NCBI RefSeq assembly: GCF_000250985.1
Contig: NW_013524651.1
Span: 1 to 64,000, forward strand
Length of the DNA stretch: 64,000 nucleotides
Source: Nematocida parisii ERTm1
Lineage: Eukaryota > Microsporidia
Direction: 5' to 3'
Both the position numbers and the translations under genes were made by a program. The notes below the pieces were generated by a model that worked only from the letters and a program-made list of their open reading frames with translations, searched no databases and had not been told where the DNA came from. This document shows positions 16,639-25,640 of this stretch, one piece after another; the first letter of the stretch is position 1, and each line of letters opens with the position of its first letter.

Positions 16639-19600
16639 TCACTCTTTCAATATAATTCTGGGGGCTATCTTCATAGCCATGAGCTCTTGGAAGAGCAGCT
16701 TGCACGCATATGGCATTTGTATTTTCTGCATTTCTGTGCCCTTTCCGCACCCAGGGCAGCCGCTTGGGCTGATAATTAATTTACACCCACTGCACACATG
16801 CGCCATAAACTTGTCCGATGAGATAACAAGCCTTTCTATCAGGATTTCTGATGCACCGTAGCCAATTAAGCAGTCTCTCTCCATTTCTCCCAGACGGAAC
16901 CCTCCGTCTCGGCATCTTCCTTCTGTGGGTTGCCGAGTAAGAACTGCCCTAGGCCCACGAGCACGTGCGTGCATTTTATCAGTCACCATATGCTTTAATC
17001 TCTGATAGAAGACGGGGCCAAAGAAGATCCTAACTGGAATCTGCTCCCCAGAAGTACCACATATCAGAGTTTCCTTTCCTGTTTCACTGTACCCAAGAGA
17101 GATCAGCTCATTTGCAATGTCTTGGGCCTTGACTCCGCCAAAGGCTGTGGCTGCGTACTGGGTCAGCTTCTTTGACCCATTTGCAATAGATTTGCCCGTG
17201 ACCAGCTCTAAAATTTTGCCCACTGTCATTCTTGATGGAAACCCGTGTGGATTCATGACTAGGTCCGGAGAAATCCCCATTTCATTGAAGGGCATGTCCT
17301 CTTGCGGAAGAATCAAACCAACCACCCCTTTCTGCCCGTGCCTACTGCTGAACTTGTCTCCTATTCTTGGAATCCTGTGCTCCTTCACTACGGCTTTTAT
17401 TGTTATTAAATCATCTCCTGTGCGCATAATGGCTGTTTTGTCAATTGATGCGCTGTCCAGCCCTCTGTACACTGCGCCGGCCTTGCTACCCATTGGCGTT
17501 CTTCTATCAATAAATGTAATTCCTTCCTGGACCTTCATTCCAGGAGAAGGTATTCCATCTCCAACTATAGTGTCTGCAGCGCCTCCTGGATACGTCCGAA
17601 GAGACAAAGCATGTGTTTTAAACAGCAGAGCACGGCCAATACCCCGATCAATCGATGCCTTGTTAAGAATAAGAGCATCTTCTATATCATATCCAGACAT
17701 ACTCATCACAGCAATTGTTAGATTCTGGCCTGCTGGTAGCTCATTATATTTAATTATTTCCATACCTCGGGTGGCTGCAAGAGGTCGCTGCGGGTTAACC
17801 ATAAAGAAGTTGGCGCCATCCATTCGCCTTCTTTGGTCAACTCCAGTAACTCCCACCCCCTGCTTTCCCATGGCGCACTGATATGTGTTCCTCGGAGACT
17901 GGTTGTGGTGCGGATAGGGAATAACCCCCGCTACATACCCCAGAATCGCAGCTGGGTCTATCTCCAAATGGGTTGTGTCCTGCGTTATTTCAGTGCGCCA
18001 TACTGCTATTAAGGAGTTTTTTGCTTCATTCTGGTCTATGCACTCAATAAGCCCTTCTCTTAGCAAATCATTCACAGTTTTATACCCCTCTTTCAGCAGC
18101 CTTATATGAGTCTGTGTTAGCTTTGGCTCGCCATCCTCTACAATAATAAGAGGACGAGTGAGCCTTCCCGTTTCTGTTGAGATAAACAAATCGTTGTTTA
18201 CCCAGATACCCACTGTGCTGGGAATGCTTCCATTCCTCCGAACTTTTCTGAGCTCGCATGCCATGCGGGCTGGATCACTGCAGATACCAATAATCACACC
18301 ATTCACCCAGCACTTCTTGGATTTCTCCATATCTCCTGTGGAAATAACAGAAATGTCCTCTATCCCAAGAAAGGAAAGGGCAGAAATAACACTCTCCTCG
18401 CTTTCTGCTGGTGTAATTTCTGTTAGCATAGCAAGGCTCTTTACAAGACCACACGCCTCTCCTTCTGGTGTATCTGCTGGACAAAACACCCCCCACTGCG
18501 AACAGTGCAGAGCTCTAGGCCCAGAGACCTTTCTTGTTTTCTCAAACTGCGAAGAGACTCGGGAGCACATTCCAATTGCAGAAAGCCTGCTGAGACGTGT
18601 GAGCACCTGCGTAATCCCGGCCCGCTCCATACGAAATCTCTTCAGAGACCACGATCCAGTGGAGATTGCACGAAGTAGCCCCGTTGTAATCATCCCCCGA
18701 TTCATCACTAAAAAGTGCAGAGCATCTAGCTCCTGTGCTCTTGCTCTCTTACACAGCACTCGGTCTAAAGCCTTCTTTATTTCTGTGTTTAGTCTCTTTA
18801 GAAGGTCTTCAAAAAGCAGGGAAAGCATTTGCCCAGTTAGCTCTATTCTCTTGTTTCCAACAAAATCCTTATCGTTCTGCAGTGTGTCTGTGTTTCCATT
18901 AGCAGTGTCTATAAGCATCCGTGCCATTACAGATAAATATTCTGCCTTTCTGCGCATGTCAGTCCCTGTTCCTGGTATGTGTGCTAGAATAATATCGCAG
19001 AGCAGCAGCCGGGCTTCATCTATCCCACCAGACCTAGTCTTTATACGGCTGCCAATCCATGCAAGCGCCTCAAGCTCGGTTCTTATATGAGCTATGCTCT
19101 GCACTGGCTGCCCAATCAGTATATCTATCTCCAGGTCTGTGGTGACCCCCATTCCCTTCATAACAATGTTCAGTGGAATGTCTTCAGTCAGTGAGTTGTG
19201 CGACAGATACAGCAGTTTCTTTTTCATAACCACCTTGGTTTTACTTTTTCTCTCCAGAGAAGAACTGGTCACTACTGCACATAGATCACCGCGAAAGTCT
19301 GTTTCAATCAGTATTCTATTCTTTGCCAACTGCTCCTGCATTAGAAGCACCCTCTCAACGCCCTTGCAAATAAAGTACCCGCCAATGTCATACGGACACT
19401 CGTTTTTTGGCCTGGTATACATGGGATTTGTGATCCGCTGCATGTTGCTTGTGTCTATCCCCACTTGGTTCTCCATGAACTCTTTCTGCCGAAGAGAGAG
19501 GCGACTGCCAAGCATAATTGGCATCTTTCCTACCACCACATTCCTTGAAGAAATAATATCCTTTCCTCGGGTGTACTCCACATCCACCACAATATCACCA

Positions 19601-19908
19601 GAGTACGTCATGTTACGTATTCTGCACTCCTCTGGTGTGATATATCTTTTTACCATATTCTCCTCAACTGATGGTGGCTCAACTCGTATGTCTGTGTATT
19701 TCATGTAAAAGGCTGAATCCACATCAGAGTCTATGAAGTTATTTGTTCGCAAAACAGTTTTTATTTCCCGCTCTACAAAATCGTTGAATGATTCAATGTG
19801 GTGCCTATTAAGCCCCTTTTCGTACAGAAACCGTTCGGTAAATATGCTGTACGGAATGTTCTTGCTGCCATGCGAAGTGGCAACTTGTTCCTTTTGGCGC
19901 GAACTCAT
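16639..19908 (-). CDS. RPC2: RNA polymerase III second-largest subunit
   Basis: The beta-like catalytic subunit of RNA polymerase III, which transcribes tRNA and 5S genes. It is assigned to Pol III and not I or II by ESFNDFVE near the N-terminus, YMKYTDIRVEPPS, CRIRNMTYSGDIVVDVEYTRG, and CPYDIGGYFICKGVERVLL followed by QEQLAKNRI, which match the RPC128 pattern. Universal features present include RRMDGANFF, the GYDIEDALILNK block, GDKFSSRHGQKGVVG near residue 856, and NPHGFPSRMTVGK. A C-terminal zinc ribbon has CSGC and CPGC near residue 1044. At 1089 residues it is slightly shorter than yeast Ret1 (1149) and looks complete. The TGA stop overlaps AATAAA (TGAAATAAA). Confidence 0.95.
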   Translation of the reverse strand: MSSRQKEQVATSHGSKNIPYSIFTERFLYEKGLNRHHIESFNDFVEREIKTVLRTNNFIDSDVDSAFYMKYTDIRVEPPSVEENMVKRYITPEECRIRNMTYSGDIVVDVEYTRGKDIISSRNVVVGKMPIMLGSRLSLRQKEFMENQVGIDTSNMQRITNPMYTRPKNECPYDIGGYFICKGVERVLLMQEQLAKNRILIETDFRGDLCAVVTSSSLERKSKTKVVMKKKLLYLSHNSLTEDIPLNIVMKGMGVTTDLEIDILIGQPVQSIAHIRTELEALAWIGSRIKTRSGGIDEARLLLCDIILAHIPGTGTDMRRKAEYLSVMARMLIDTANGNTDTLQNDKDFVGNKRIELTGQMLSLLFEDLLKRLNTEIKKALDRVLCKRARAQELDALHFLVMNRGMITTGLLRAISTGSWSLKRFRMERAGITQVLTRLSRLSAIGMCSRVSSQFEKTRKVSGPRALHCSQWGVFCPADTPEGEACGLVKSLAMLTEITPAESEESVISALSFLGIEDISVISTGDMEKSKKCWVNGVIIGICSDPARMACELRKVRRNGSIPSTVGIWVNNDLFISTETGRLTRPLIIVEDGEPKLTQTHIRLLKEGYKTVNDLLREGLIECIDQNEAKNSLIAVWRTEITQDTTHLEIDPAAILGYVAGVIPYPHHNQSPRNTYQCAMGKQGVGVTGVDQRRRMDGANFFMVNPQRPLAATRGMEIIKYNELPAGQNLTIAVMSMSGYDIEDALILNKASIDRGIGRALLFKTHALSLRTYPGGAADTIVGDGIPSPGMKVQEGITFIDRRTPMGSKAGAVYRGLDSASIDKTAIMRTGDDLITIKAVVKEHRIPRIGDKFSSRHGQKGVVGLILPQEDMPFNEMGISPDLVMNPHGFPSRMTVGKILELVTGKSIANGSKKLTQYAATAFGGVKAQDIANELISLGYSETGKETLICGTSGEQIPVRIFFGPVFYQRLKHMVTDKMHARARGPRAVLTRQPTEGRCRDGGFRLGEMERDCLIGYGASEILIERLVISSDKFMAHVCSGCKLIISPSGCPGCGKGTEMQKIQMPYACKLLFQELMAMKIAPRIILKE

Positions 19909-20250
19909 ATTTTTTTGAAAGAAAAGAAAATTTATCCAAATTACCGCATTCGAAATTCCGTTTTTTCTATATTTTACATCTCTAATACTCCATGTTCTTT
20001 AATCTATTTACGCTCTACACTTCAAAGTATACAGTGTAAAGCACCCCACTTAAAATTAACACACATGGCTTTGAAAGGTGCTTTAGAAATATATATGTGC
20101 GCCTAAATCAGTTAGCAGAGCCCGAATAGTTCAATAAGAAAATTTGCAATATGCCCATAATTGCCAGCATGCATACAGTTTTCTTTTAATTGCATGTGTT
20201 TCGAAATAACATAAAATAGCAGAGCTGTTTGAATATTATTTATTTTATCT
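19909..20250. other. Short intergenic, no gene seen
   Basis: Between the RPC2 start and the SPT6 stop. It carries the T-rich RPC2 leader (TTTTCTTTTCTTTC) and SPT6 3' AATAAA-type signals. A weak AGCCCGAA variant lies near 20118. Confidence 0.5.
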
Positions 20251-23031
20251 TTAGTGACCTAGTGACTTTTTAAACATCGCTATAAAGTCTTCTGGCTTGG
20301 GATATATCTTTTTGTCAAAATAAAGGCCTTTTTCAACTGCATGTAAGAGAACCTCAGTTGCCTCTTCCTTATTACGAATGTACACAAAAGAAATGCATCC
20401 TGGCGAGGCCTTTGATATCGACAGTGCGTATTTATCTAGAGCATCTTCACACTTACCATGCATCAACCGCGCTTTTATTGCCTCTACTGGCTCTGTAGTA
20501 AACTTTCGATGGAGCATGACTCGTTTAAAAGACTTTAAATAGCTTGGAACGTACGTGTCTACAATACTGTCTATATCATCAAAAATGCGCCCACCCAGCT
20601 CATATCCACCCGCAAGCTCTTTAATTCGAAGATGCACCAGAACACATTTCTCTGGATTGTCAGTAACTCGCAGAGTAAGAATGAGTGAATCTGGGTGTGT
20701 TAAAGAAAGACGAAGAACAAACGAGCCAAACGGCCTTTGCTTTAAAACACGGCTTGCTTCTTTTGCAGTCAAATTCTTTACCCGCCAGTGCGACTGTGCG
20801 CGCAGGCACGTTTTATTATCTCTTTTCTCCTGCACAACTGCTCTGTAGTGTATCATGTCTAGACCTAGAATCCTAACAGTAAGCCTCTGCCCGTCAACTA
20901 CATTCTCTCTCACCTTTTGGTTGAGCACAGCAGAGACCTTATTGGCCAGCCGCAGGTGCGTCTCCTGCCGCATTCCCGTGACCACCCCTTCAATCTCCTT
21001 TCCATGCATGTTTATTGTAATTCCTGAAGAAAGTGACCACGTTGTCTGCACTGCCAAAAGCTCATCCTCTGGTATTCCGTTAAATATAAGGAACTCCTCG
21101 CTGCTGCTTAGCTCTGGGGCACCAGAGACCTCAAAGAAATTCTCAAGCCGGTGCAAACAGTGCATGTATGCTTCCTTAAACAGCTTGTTTTCTATAACAG
21201 CCACTGCAGCCGGCTTGGACCACCCAGTGTGTGATACCTTTGTTTCTTTTATGGCCTTTCTTATAGAGTCATACGTAGCATATTCGTCAATAAGAACATT
21301 TTCTGGGTCTCCCCCACTCTTCATAAACTCAAGCACATCCTTCTTCAGCTGTCCATACTCGGAAGACTGGAATATCTCAGACTCTGCCTTTTTGTATGCA
21401 ATTGCATACTCTAAAACAGCAGTGACCACTTCTGGCTTAAGCATCCGCTGCATCAAAACCATACTTGGCACATGCCCATCATTGGAAAGAAGACTCTCCA
21501 GGGAACTCACGGGATTTTTCACAACATGGCACAGCACAGAAGAAAGGTCCTTTGCCCCTCCTATTACGCGGAGCATCTCTTCACTTATGTACACTTTGCT
21601 TTTGGACTTCATATACTGCTTCAGTCGGTACCCCTCCCCAGAAATCGCCACAATCCCTGCATGGTCAGACAGGTTTATCCCATCCCTTCCCATTGATATC
21701 CCGCTAGATACAACTGCACCTTTGCTATCTACCTTTGTGTATCGGGTTTTTCCTTTGTCCATCCATACTCCTAGCACGTTCTCTTTCCCAGGCTTTATGC
21801 TCAGAATACTTAGAACCCTATTGAAGAGCTCTATCTTTACGTGCTCTTCTGAAAGTGCAGCAAGCTCTTTTTCTATGCCAGTGCATATATCTTCAGCCGA
21901 CTTTTCAATAAAATACAGAAGGCTTTCTTCCAACTCCCCCTCTGTTGGAGCACTTCCTTCAAGCCGCTGCACTATTCTTTTCACTGTTTCTTCTTTATTC
22001 AGAACTATTCTATAAATGACCCCTCTGGTCTTAAGCTGCTGCAGAAGATACATGTCGGTTTTTGTGATTTTACTGGCTGGTATGTTTATATTTTCAATTC
22101 CTTGTATCTCAATGGAAGAAATCACCATGCCTATCTCCACAGCAGCCCTGAATATCCACGGATTGTGAAGAAGCCCCTTCTCACTTGTCAGCTTTGTCTT
22201 TTCTTCCCCGCTTGCTTTTTCACTGTTCATCTTTTTCTCCTCAAGATCATTTTTTACCTGCTGGTCATCGCTGTTCACGGCAGTATAGTCGGTGTAGTAT
22301 ATTGATACATTTGTTATTTTCTGCGTAACATTGGCAGCCAACTCCCTGTCCTCGTCCGTGCACTCTGCTGACTGCAGCCTATATACATACCGCACCAGGC
22401 GCGTGTACTCCTCTGGAGTCTTAAGCGTGTGCGCACAGGAAATAACCGTTTTTACTTTTTTGTCAATAACCTTGGGCAGCTGGGCAAGTATCTTGTCCTT
22501 CTCTCTGTACAAAGAAACAAGCTTTCGCGCCTCCATAAGAGTCGTGTGGTTTTTTTCGCTGTTCAAGAAGTGAAATGACTCTGCAACCGCATCAACCAGA
22601 CTCTTATCATCTACAATATTACTCACTAACATCTCAATATCTTGCTTCGGGAATGAGGAATTGGCCTCCATTAGCGACTCCGTTACTTTGCTTATAATTT
22701 CCTCTTTGTCTATCTTGCTGTATACCTCCACCTTGGGCTGCAAATACTCCTTGTGCCGCTCTTCTTCCTGCTGGTTTTTTTTCACATAGTAGTCCATTAC
22801 GTGCAAATAGTCAGTTCCGTTGCCAAATATCTCCAGAAGAATGCCTGCTGCTGCTCCACCTGTCATTTTCCAGCCCTCCATTTCTGCAGGCTTTTCTTCT
22901 ATTGTCTGTTCCGATGAATTCTCCTCAAAAAGATCCTCTATCTCGTCCTTTACATCCTTTTCTTGTTTGTGGACTTTTCTTCTTCTTTCAAATACCTCAT
23001 CATCACTGTCCTCTTCCCTTTCTCTCTTCAT
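20251..23031 (-). CDS. SPT6: Transcription elongation factor SPT6
   Basis: A histone chaperone and elongation factor that travels with RNA polymerase II. It has an acidic, charged N-terminus (KREREEDSDDEVFERRR) and a Tex-like core. A YqgF-type RNase H fold lies near residues 415-475 (NVLGVWMDKGKTRYTKV onward), with helix-hairpin-helix repeats after it and an S1-like domain near 690. An SH2 domain near 750-825 contains GSFVLRLS, with the expected Arg of the phosphopeptide pocket. I could not make out the second, tandem SH2 confidently. Length 926 versus 1451 in yeast, so it is heavily trimmed at the acidic N-terminus and the tail. The leader TTTTCTTTTCTATTTTTAA sits directly before the ATG, and a motif variant lies 79 bases upstream. 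Confidence 0.93.
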   Translation of the reverse strand: MKREREEDSDDEVFERRRKVHKQEKDVKDEIEDLFEENSSEQTIEEKPAEMEGWKMTGGAAAGILLEIFGNGTDYLHVMDYYVKKNQQEEERHKEYLQPKVEVYSKIDKEEIISKVTESLMEANSSFPKQDIEMLVSNIVDDKSLVDAVAESFHFLNSEKNHTTLMEARKLVSLYREKDKILAQLPKVIDKKVKTVISCAHTLKTPEEYTRLVRYVYRLQSAECTDEDRELAANVTQKITNVSIYYTDYTAVNSDDQQVKNDLEEKKMNSEKASGEEKTKLTSEKGLLHNPWIFRAAVEIGMVISSIEIQGIENINIPASKITKTDMYLLQQLKTRGVIYRIVLNKEETVKRIVQRLEGSAPTEGELEESLLYFIEKSAEDICTGIEKELAALSEEHVKIELFNRVLSILSIKPGKENVLGVWMDKGKTRYTKVDSKGAVVSSGISMGRDGINLSDHAGIVAISGEGYRLKQYMKSKSKVYISEEMLRVIGGAKDLSSVLCHVVKNPVSSLESLLSNDGHVPSMVLMQRMLKPEVVTAVLEYAIAYKKAESEIFQSSEYGQLKKDVLEFMKSGGDPENVLIDEYATYDSIRKAIKETKVSHTGWSKPAAVAVIENKLFKEAYMHCLHRLENFFEVSGAPELSSSEEFLIFNGIPEDELLAVQTTWSLSSGITINMHGKEIEGVVTGMRQETHLRLANKVSAVLNQKVRENVVDGQRLTVRILGLDMIHYRAVVQEKRDNKTCLRAQSHWRVKNLTAKEASRVLKQRPFGSFVLRLSLTHPDSLILTLRVTDNPEKCVLVHLRIKELAGGYELGGRIFDDIDSIVDTYVPSYLKSFKRVMLHRKFTTEPVEAIKARLMHGKCEDALDKYALSISKASPGCISFVYIRNKEEATEVLLHAVEKGLYFDKKIYPKPEDFIAMFKKSLGH

Positions 23032-23631
23032 TTAAAAATAGAAAAGAAAATTGCTTAAATAGATTATATTTCGACACATTGCACAAATTGTTTTAAACTG
23101 GCTTGCTCTTTAACCCGAAAAAATTAGAAATCTTCTACCGCTAAGCCCATAAACACGTAGTTATATCTAAGTGGCCAGAAATTTTACAGACGCTCTTCTG
23201 TTTTCACTGAAATGCTGAATTAAAAGTATTCTGTCTTTATTTTTACACATTATTTTTAAAATACAGTTTTATTTATATTTATTGTTGCTAACAAATTAAA
23301 CCAAGATAAAATTTTATTAAACTAATTACTAATATATAGTCCCTTGGCAACATTTATTATAAACATAATAGTATAAATCCAGTTATTTCAGAATTCTTTT
23401 AAAAATCCTCCATATACGCTGCACACACTCTACTGGCACGAATACTGCACATACATGCCTAATCATTTGCTACTAAAAATAGATAGGGCTTCTTATTATA
23501 TAAACAAAGTCCAGCCGAAAATGCCCAGAACTTTTATTCATTTGTTTATATATTCTAGTAGACAGAGATTTCTTGTTCTTCAAATTATTATTTTAGAAAT
23601 ATAATATAATCTACTCCAGCGCCTGCTATTA
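23032..23631. other. AT-rich intergenic, no gene seen
   Basis: About 600 bases with one near-exact motif (23110) close to the SPT6 start and otherwise featureless AT-rich DNA. Confidence 0.55.
23110..23119. promoter_or_regulatory. ATAACCCGAA motif variant
   Basis: TTAACCCGAA, nine of ten bases, 79 bases upstream of the SPT6 start. Confidence 0.45.
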
Positions 23632-25215
23632 TTATCCCATTGGCATTATATTTATCACGGCATCACTACAGGCGCTTGTAATCGTGATTATAGTGGACCC
23701 AATTACTTTAATTGTGCTGTTTACTTTTGATGAGTTTCTAATTCTTGTAATAGTTGGTCTGTATGTTGCATACGAAAAAATCCTCCAAGTTTGAATATTC
23801 TTAGCAATATCGCTACTCCAGAATGAATTGTTTTTATCTTTTAAGTCATTATACACTCTGTAATAAATCACCTGTAAATTTGCCATTTTATTCATTACCC
23901 AAATACACGCACTTAACTTCATTAGCATTCCACAATACTCGTTATATTTTAGGTTAAACCACGCATAAAATGGTATCCAGTATATGTTAATAAACATATT
24001 TCTTATCCCTTGTGCCCACTGTTTTATCCCTATACCATAGCACACGACAGGCCTAAACTTAGGCAATTTCACAATCTTCCCTGAAGTCTGCATATCTTTC
24101 ATCATATCATATATCAAAACTTGGCGTTTGTCATTATACACGGCCTTTAAAGAATGAATAGTTCTTAGAATCCTCCTGGAAATAATCTCTTTCATTCTAT
24201 TAGAAACAAACGGATTAGTCAATAACTTTTCTAAATTCTCTAAATTTATAAATGATTCTAAAATTCCCTTTTCCTTGACCAGCCGCTCTAGCTGCCGGAA
24301 ATTTTTGAATGATGGAGTGCGCAATGGAGCTGTCATTGGAAATAGAATCATAATGTTCTCTACAGAAAAGCAGCTTAGAAAGTTATACTCGGCCTCTAAT
24401 ATTTCCTCCCAGTGCTCATCCATCCCTATAATAATGCCTATGTCTCTTTTTCTTTCCTCTATTTCCTTTTCATTGTCTGCAGAATTCCATGTAATTAATG
24501 AATAAAACCAGCTTTTCAGAGAATGCCCCAGGGTATTCCTATTATTAAATACCTCAAGGACTCCTTTGTTCTCTAGTAGCATGCGCATTCCATACTCTAT
24601 GTACCTATCCCCGTGCTCTGTTTTTTTCGTATACAATTCATCCAGCGTGTATGCTGTTACATCTAGTCTTAGCTGCACACGCTCTTTATAAAATACACTA
24701 AATTCTCTCAATACGTCCTTTGCTATATGCCAAGTGCTCTGCCGCTGCAAAATAATTGCATTCCTAAAAATATACTCAATCGAAAAGTATGCATCCTGGT
24801 GAAGACTGCTTGCACTCACCATGTTCATCCACAGATATATGTTATTTCGGACTGCTACAAACATCTTTTGAATTTCTGTATAAATATTGATTCGCAGTAT
24901 TCGCATTGTTAGCAGGCTTTCTGCGTATTGCATGCCTATAAACTGCTCTTCAAGAGTCTCATCGTATACCTGCAAAAGCCCACCCCAAAAAATAGTTCTA
25001 TATAGTTCTTTTGGCATATGCCTAAACATAGTTATGCGTATAAAATATATGATTAAAGTATTGAATAGGTCTCTTATTATGTACATTCGCACGCCATATA
25101 TATTTGACATATCTCTATACCGATCTGTGTACTTTTCCATGATTTCATCAAACTCTTTAATGTACTGTGTGCTTGCTAGTACATTTCCTAGCTCAGGGTA
25201 ATTCTTTGCATCCAT
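23632..25215 (-). CDS. Unknown protein rich in hydrophobic helices
   Basis: A 527-residue protein that I cannot assign. It is rich in Ile, Tyr, Arg and Met, with many amphipathic helices. Short hydrophobic runs occur near residues 48-62 (LFNTLIIYFIRI), in the aromatic IYWIPFYAWF region, and in a C-terminal stretch (STIKVIGSTIITITSA). There is no signal peptide: the N-terminus is MDAKNYPELGNV. It could be a peripheral membrane protein or a diverged helical-repeat protein. Neighbours (SPT6, tRNA-Lys) give no clue. The ATG is preceded by TTTTGCTCCGATGAATC; a nearby upstream ATG (at about 25222) is out of frame. Confidence 0.7.
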   Translation of the reverse strand: MDAKNYPELGNVLASTQYIKEFDEIMEKYTDRYRDMSNIYGVRMYIIRDLFNTLIIYFIRITMFRHMPKELYRTIFWGGLLQVYDETLEEQFIGMQYAESLLTMRILRINIYTEIQKMFVAVRNNIYLWMNMVSASSLHQDAYFSIEYIFRNAIILQRQSTWHIAKDVLREFSVFYKERVQLRLDVTAYTLDELYTKKTEHGDRYIEYGMRMLLENKGVLEVFNNRNTLGHSLKSWFYSLITWNSADNEKEIEERKRDIGIIIGMDEHWEEILEAEYNFLSCFSVENIMILFPMTAPLRTPSFKNFRQLERLVKEKGILESFINLENLEKLLTNPFVSNRMKEIISRRILRTIHSLKAVYNDKRQVLIYDMMKDMQTSGKIVKLPKFRPVVCYGIGIKQWAQGIRNMFINIYWIPFYAWFNLKYNEYCGMLMKLSACIWVMNKMANLQVIYYRVYNDLKDKNNSFWSSDIAKNIQTWRIFSYATYRPTITRIRNSSKVNSTIKVIGSTIITITSACSDAVINIMPMG

Positions 25216-25265
25216 GATTCATCGGAGCAAAAATTTCTTTTATTTAACTTCTGCCAAATCAAAGC

Positions 25266-25272
25266 AAAAAAA
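25266..25272 (-). terminator. RNA polymerase III terminator of tRNA-Lys
   Basis: A run of seven T on the minus strand, starting two bases after the tRNA 3' end; the usual Pol III stop signal. Confidence 0.85.
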
Positions 25273-25273
25273 C

Positions 25274-25345
25274 ACCCAGTACGGGACTCGAACCCGCGGC
25301 CCTCAGATTAAGAGTCTGATGCTCTACCGACTGAGCTAACCGGGT
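25274..25345 (-). tRNA. tRNA-Lys (anticodon CTT)
   Basis: A 72-base cloverleaf without an intron. The acceptor arm is ACCCGGT with ACTGGGT (one G-U pair). The D arm is GCTC with GAGC, the anticodon stem TCAGA with TCTGA around loop CTCTTAA (anticodon CTT, reading AAG), and the T arm GCGGG-TTCGAGT-CCCGT-like. The internal B box is GGTTCGAGTCC. CCA is not encoded. It sits in the 425-base space between two divergent genes. An ATAACCCGAA copy lies 51 bases upstream of its 5' end. Confidence 0.97.
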
Positions 25346-25395
25346 ACATATATTAAATTAAACACACAACACGGCCTATACACAATATCCACCAC

Positions 25396-25405
25396 ATAAC
25401 CCGAA
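25396..25405. promoter_or_regulatory. ATAACCCGAA motif copy
   Basis: Exact copy, 51 bases upstream of tRNA-Lys and 236 bases upstream of the preferred start of the 1453-residue gene. Confidence 0.5.
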
Positions 25406-25640
25406 TGCCACATGCAATATGAGCTATACAATACGTAGAATACAATACATTCTGTGTATTTGCACATATTCCACTTTATACAGCAAATTAATGCGCAGTT
25501 TAATTTTGGCTTCATATTATACTGCTCTTATGTACTTCTATTTATATATGGTATTTTGTACGTATGGTTGTACTTTTAGATATATCATGTCTATTAATAT
25601 CAAGAATTGTCTATATAATTGCCAAAATTATGTATTTTTT

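Noticed and set aside
18158-19090. 310-codon + strand frame opposite RPC2, and 386 codons opposite SPT6 (20855-22015)
   Set aside because: Both lie wholly inside well-identified genes on the other strand and show no domain.
371-23391. Shared 17-base word TATAAATCCAGTTATTT near 376 and 23372
   Set aside because: About one such pair is expected by chance in 64 kb of this composition, and the flanks differ.
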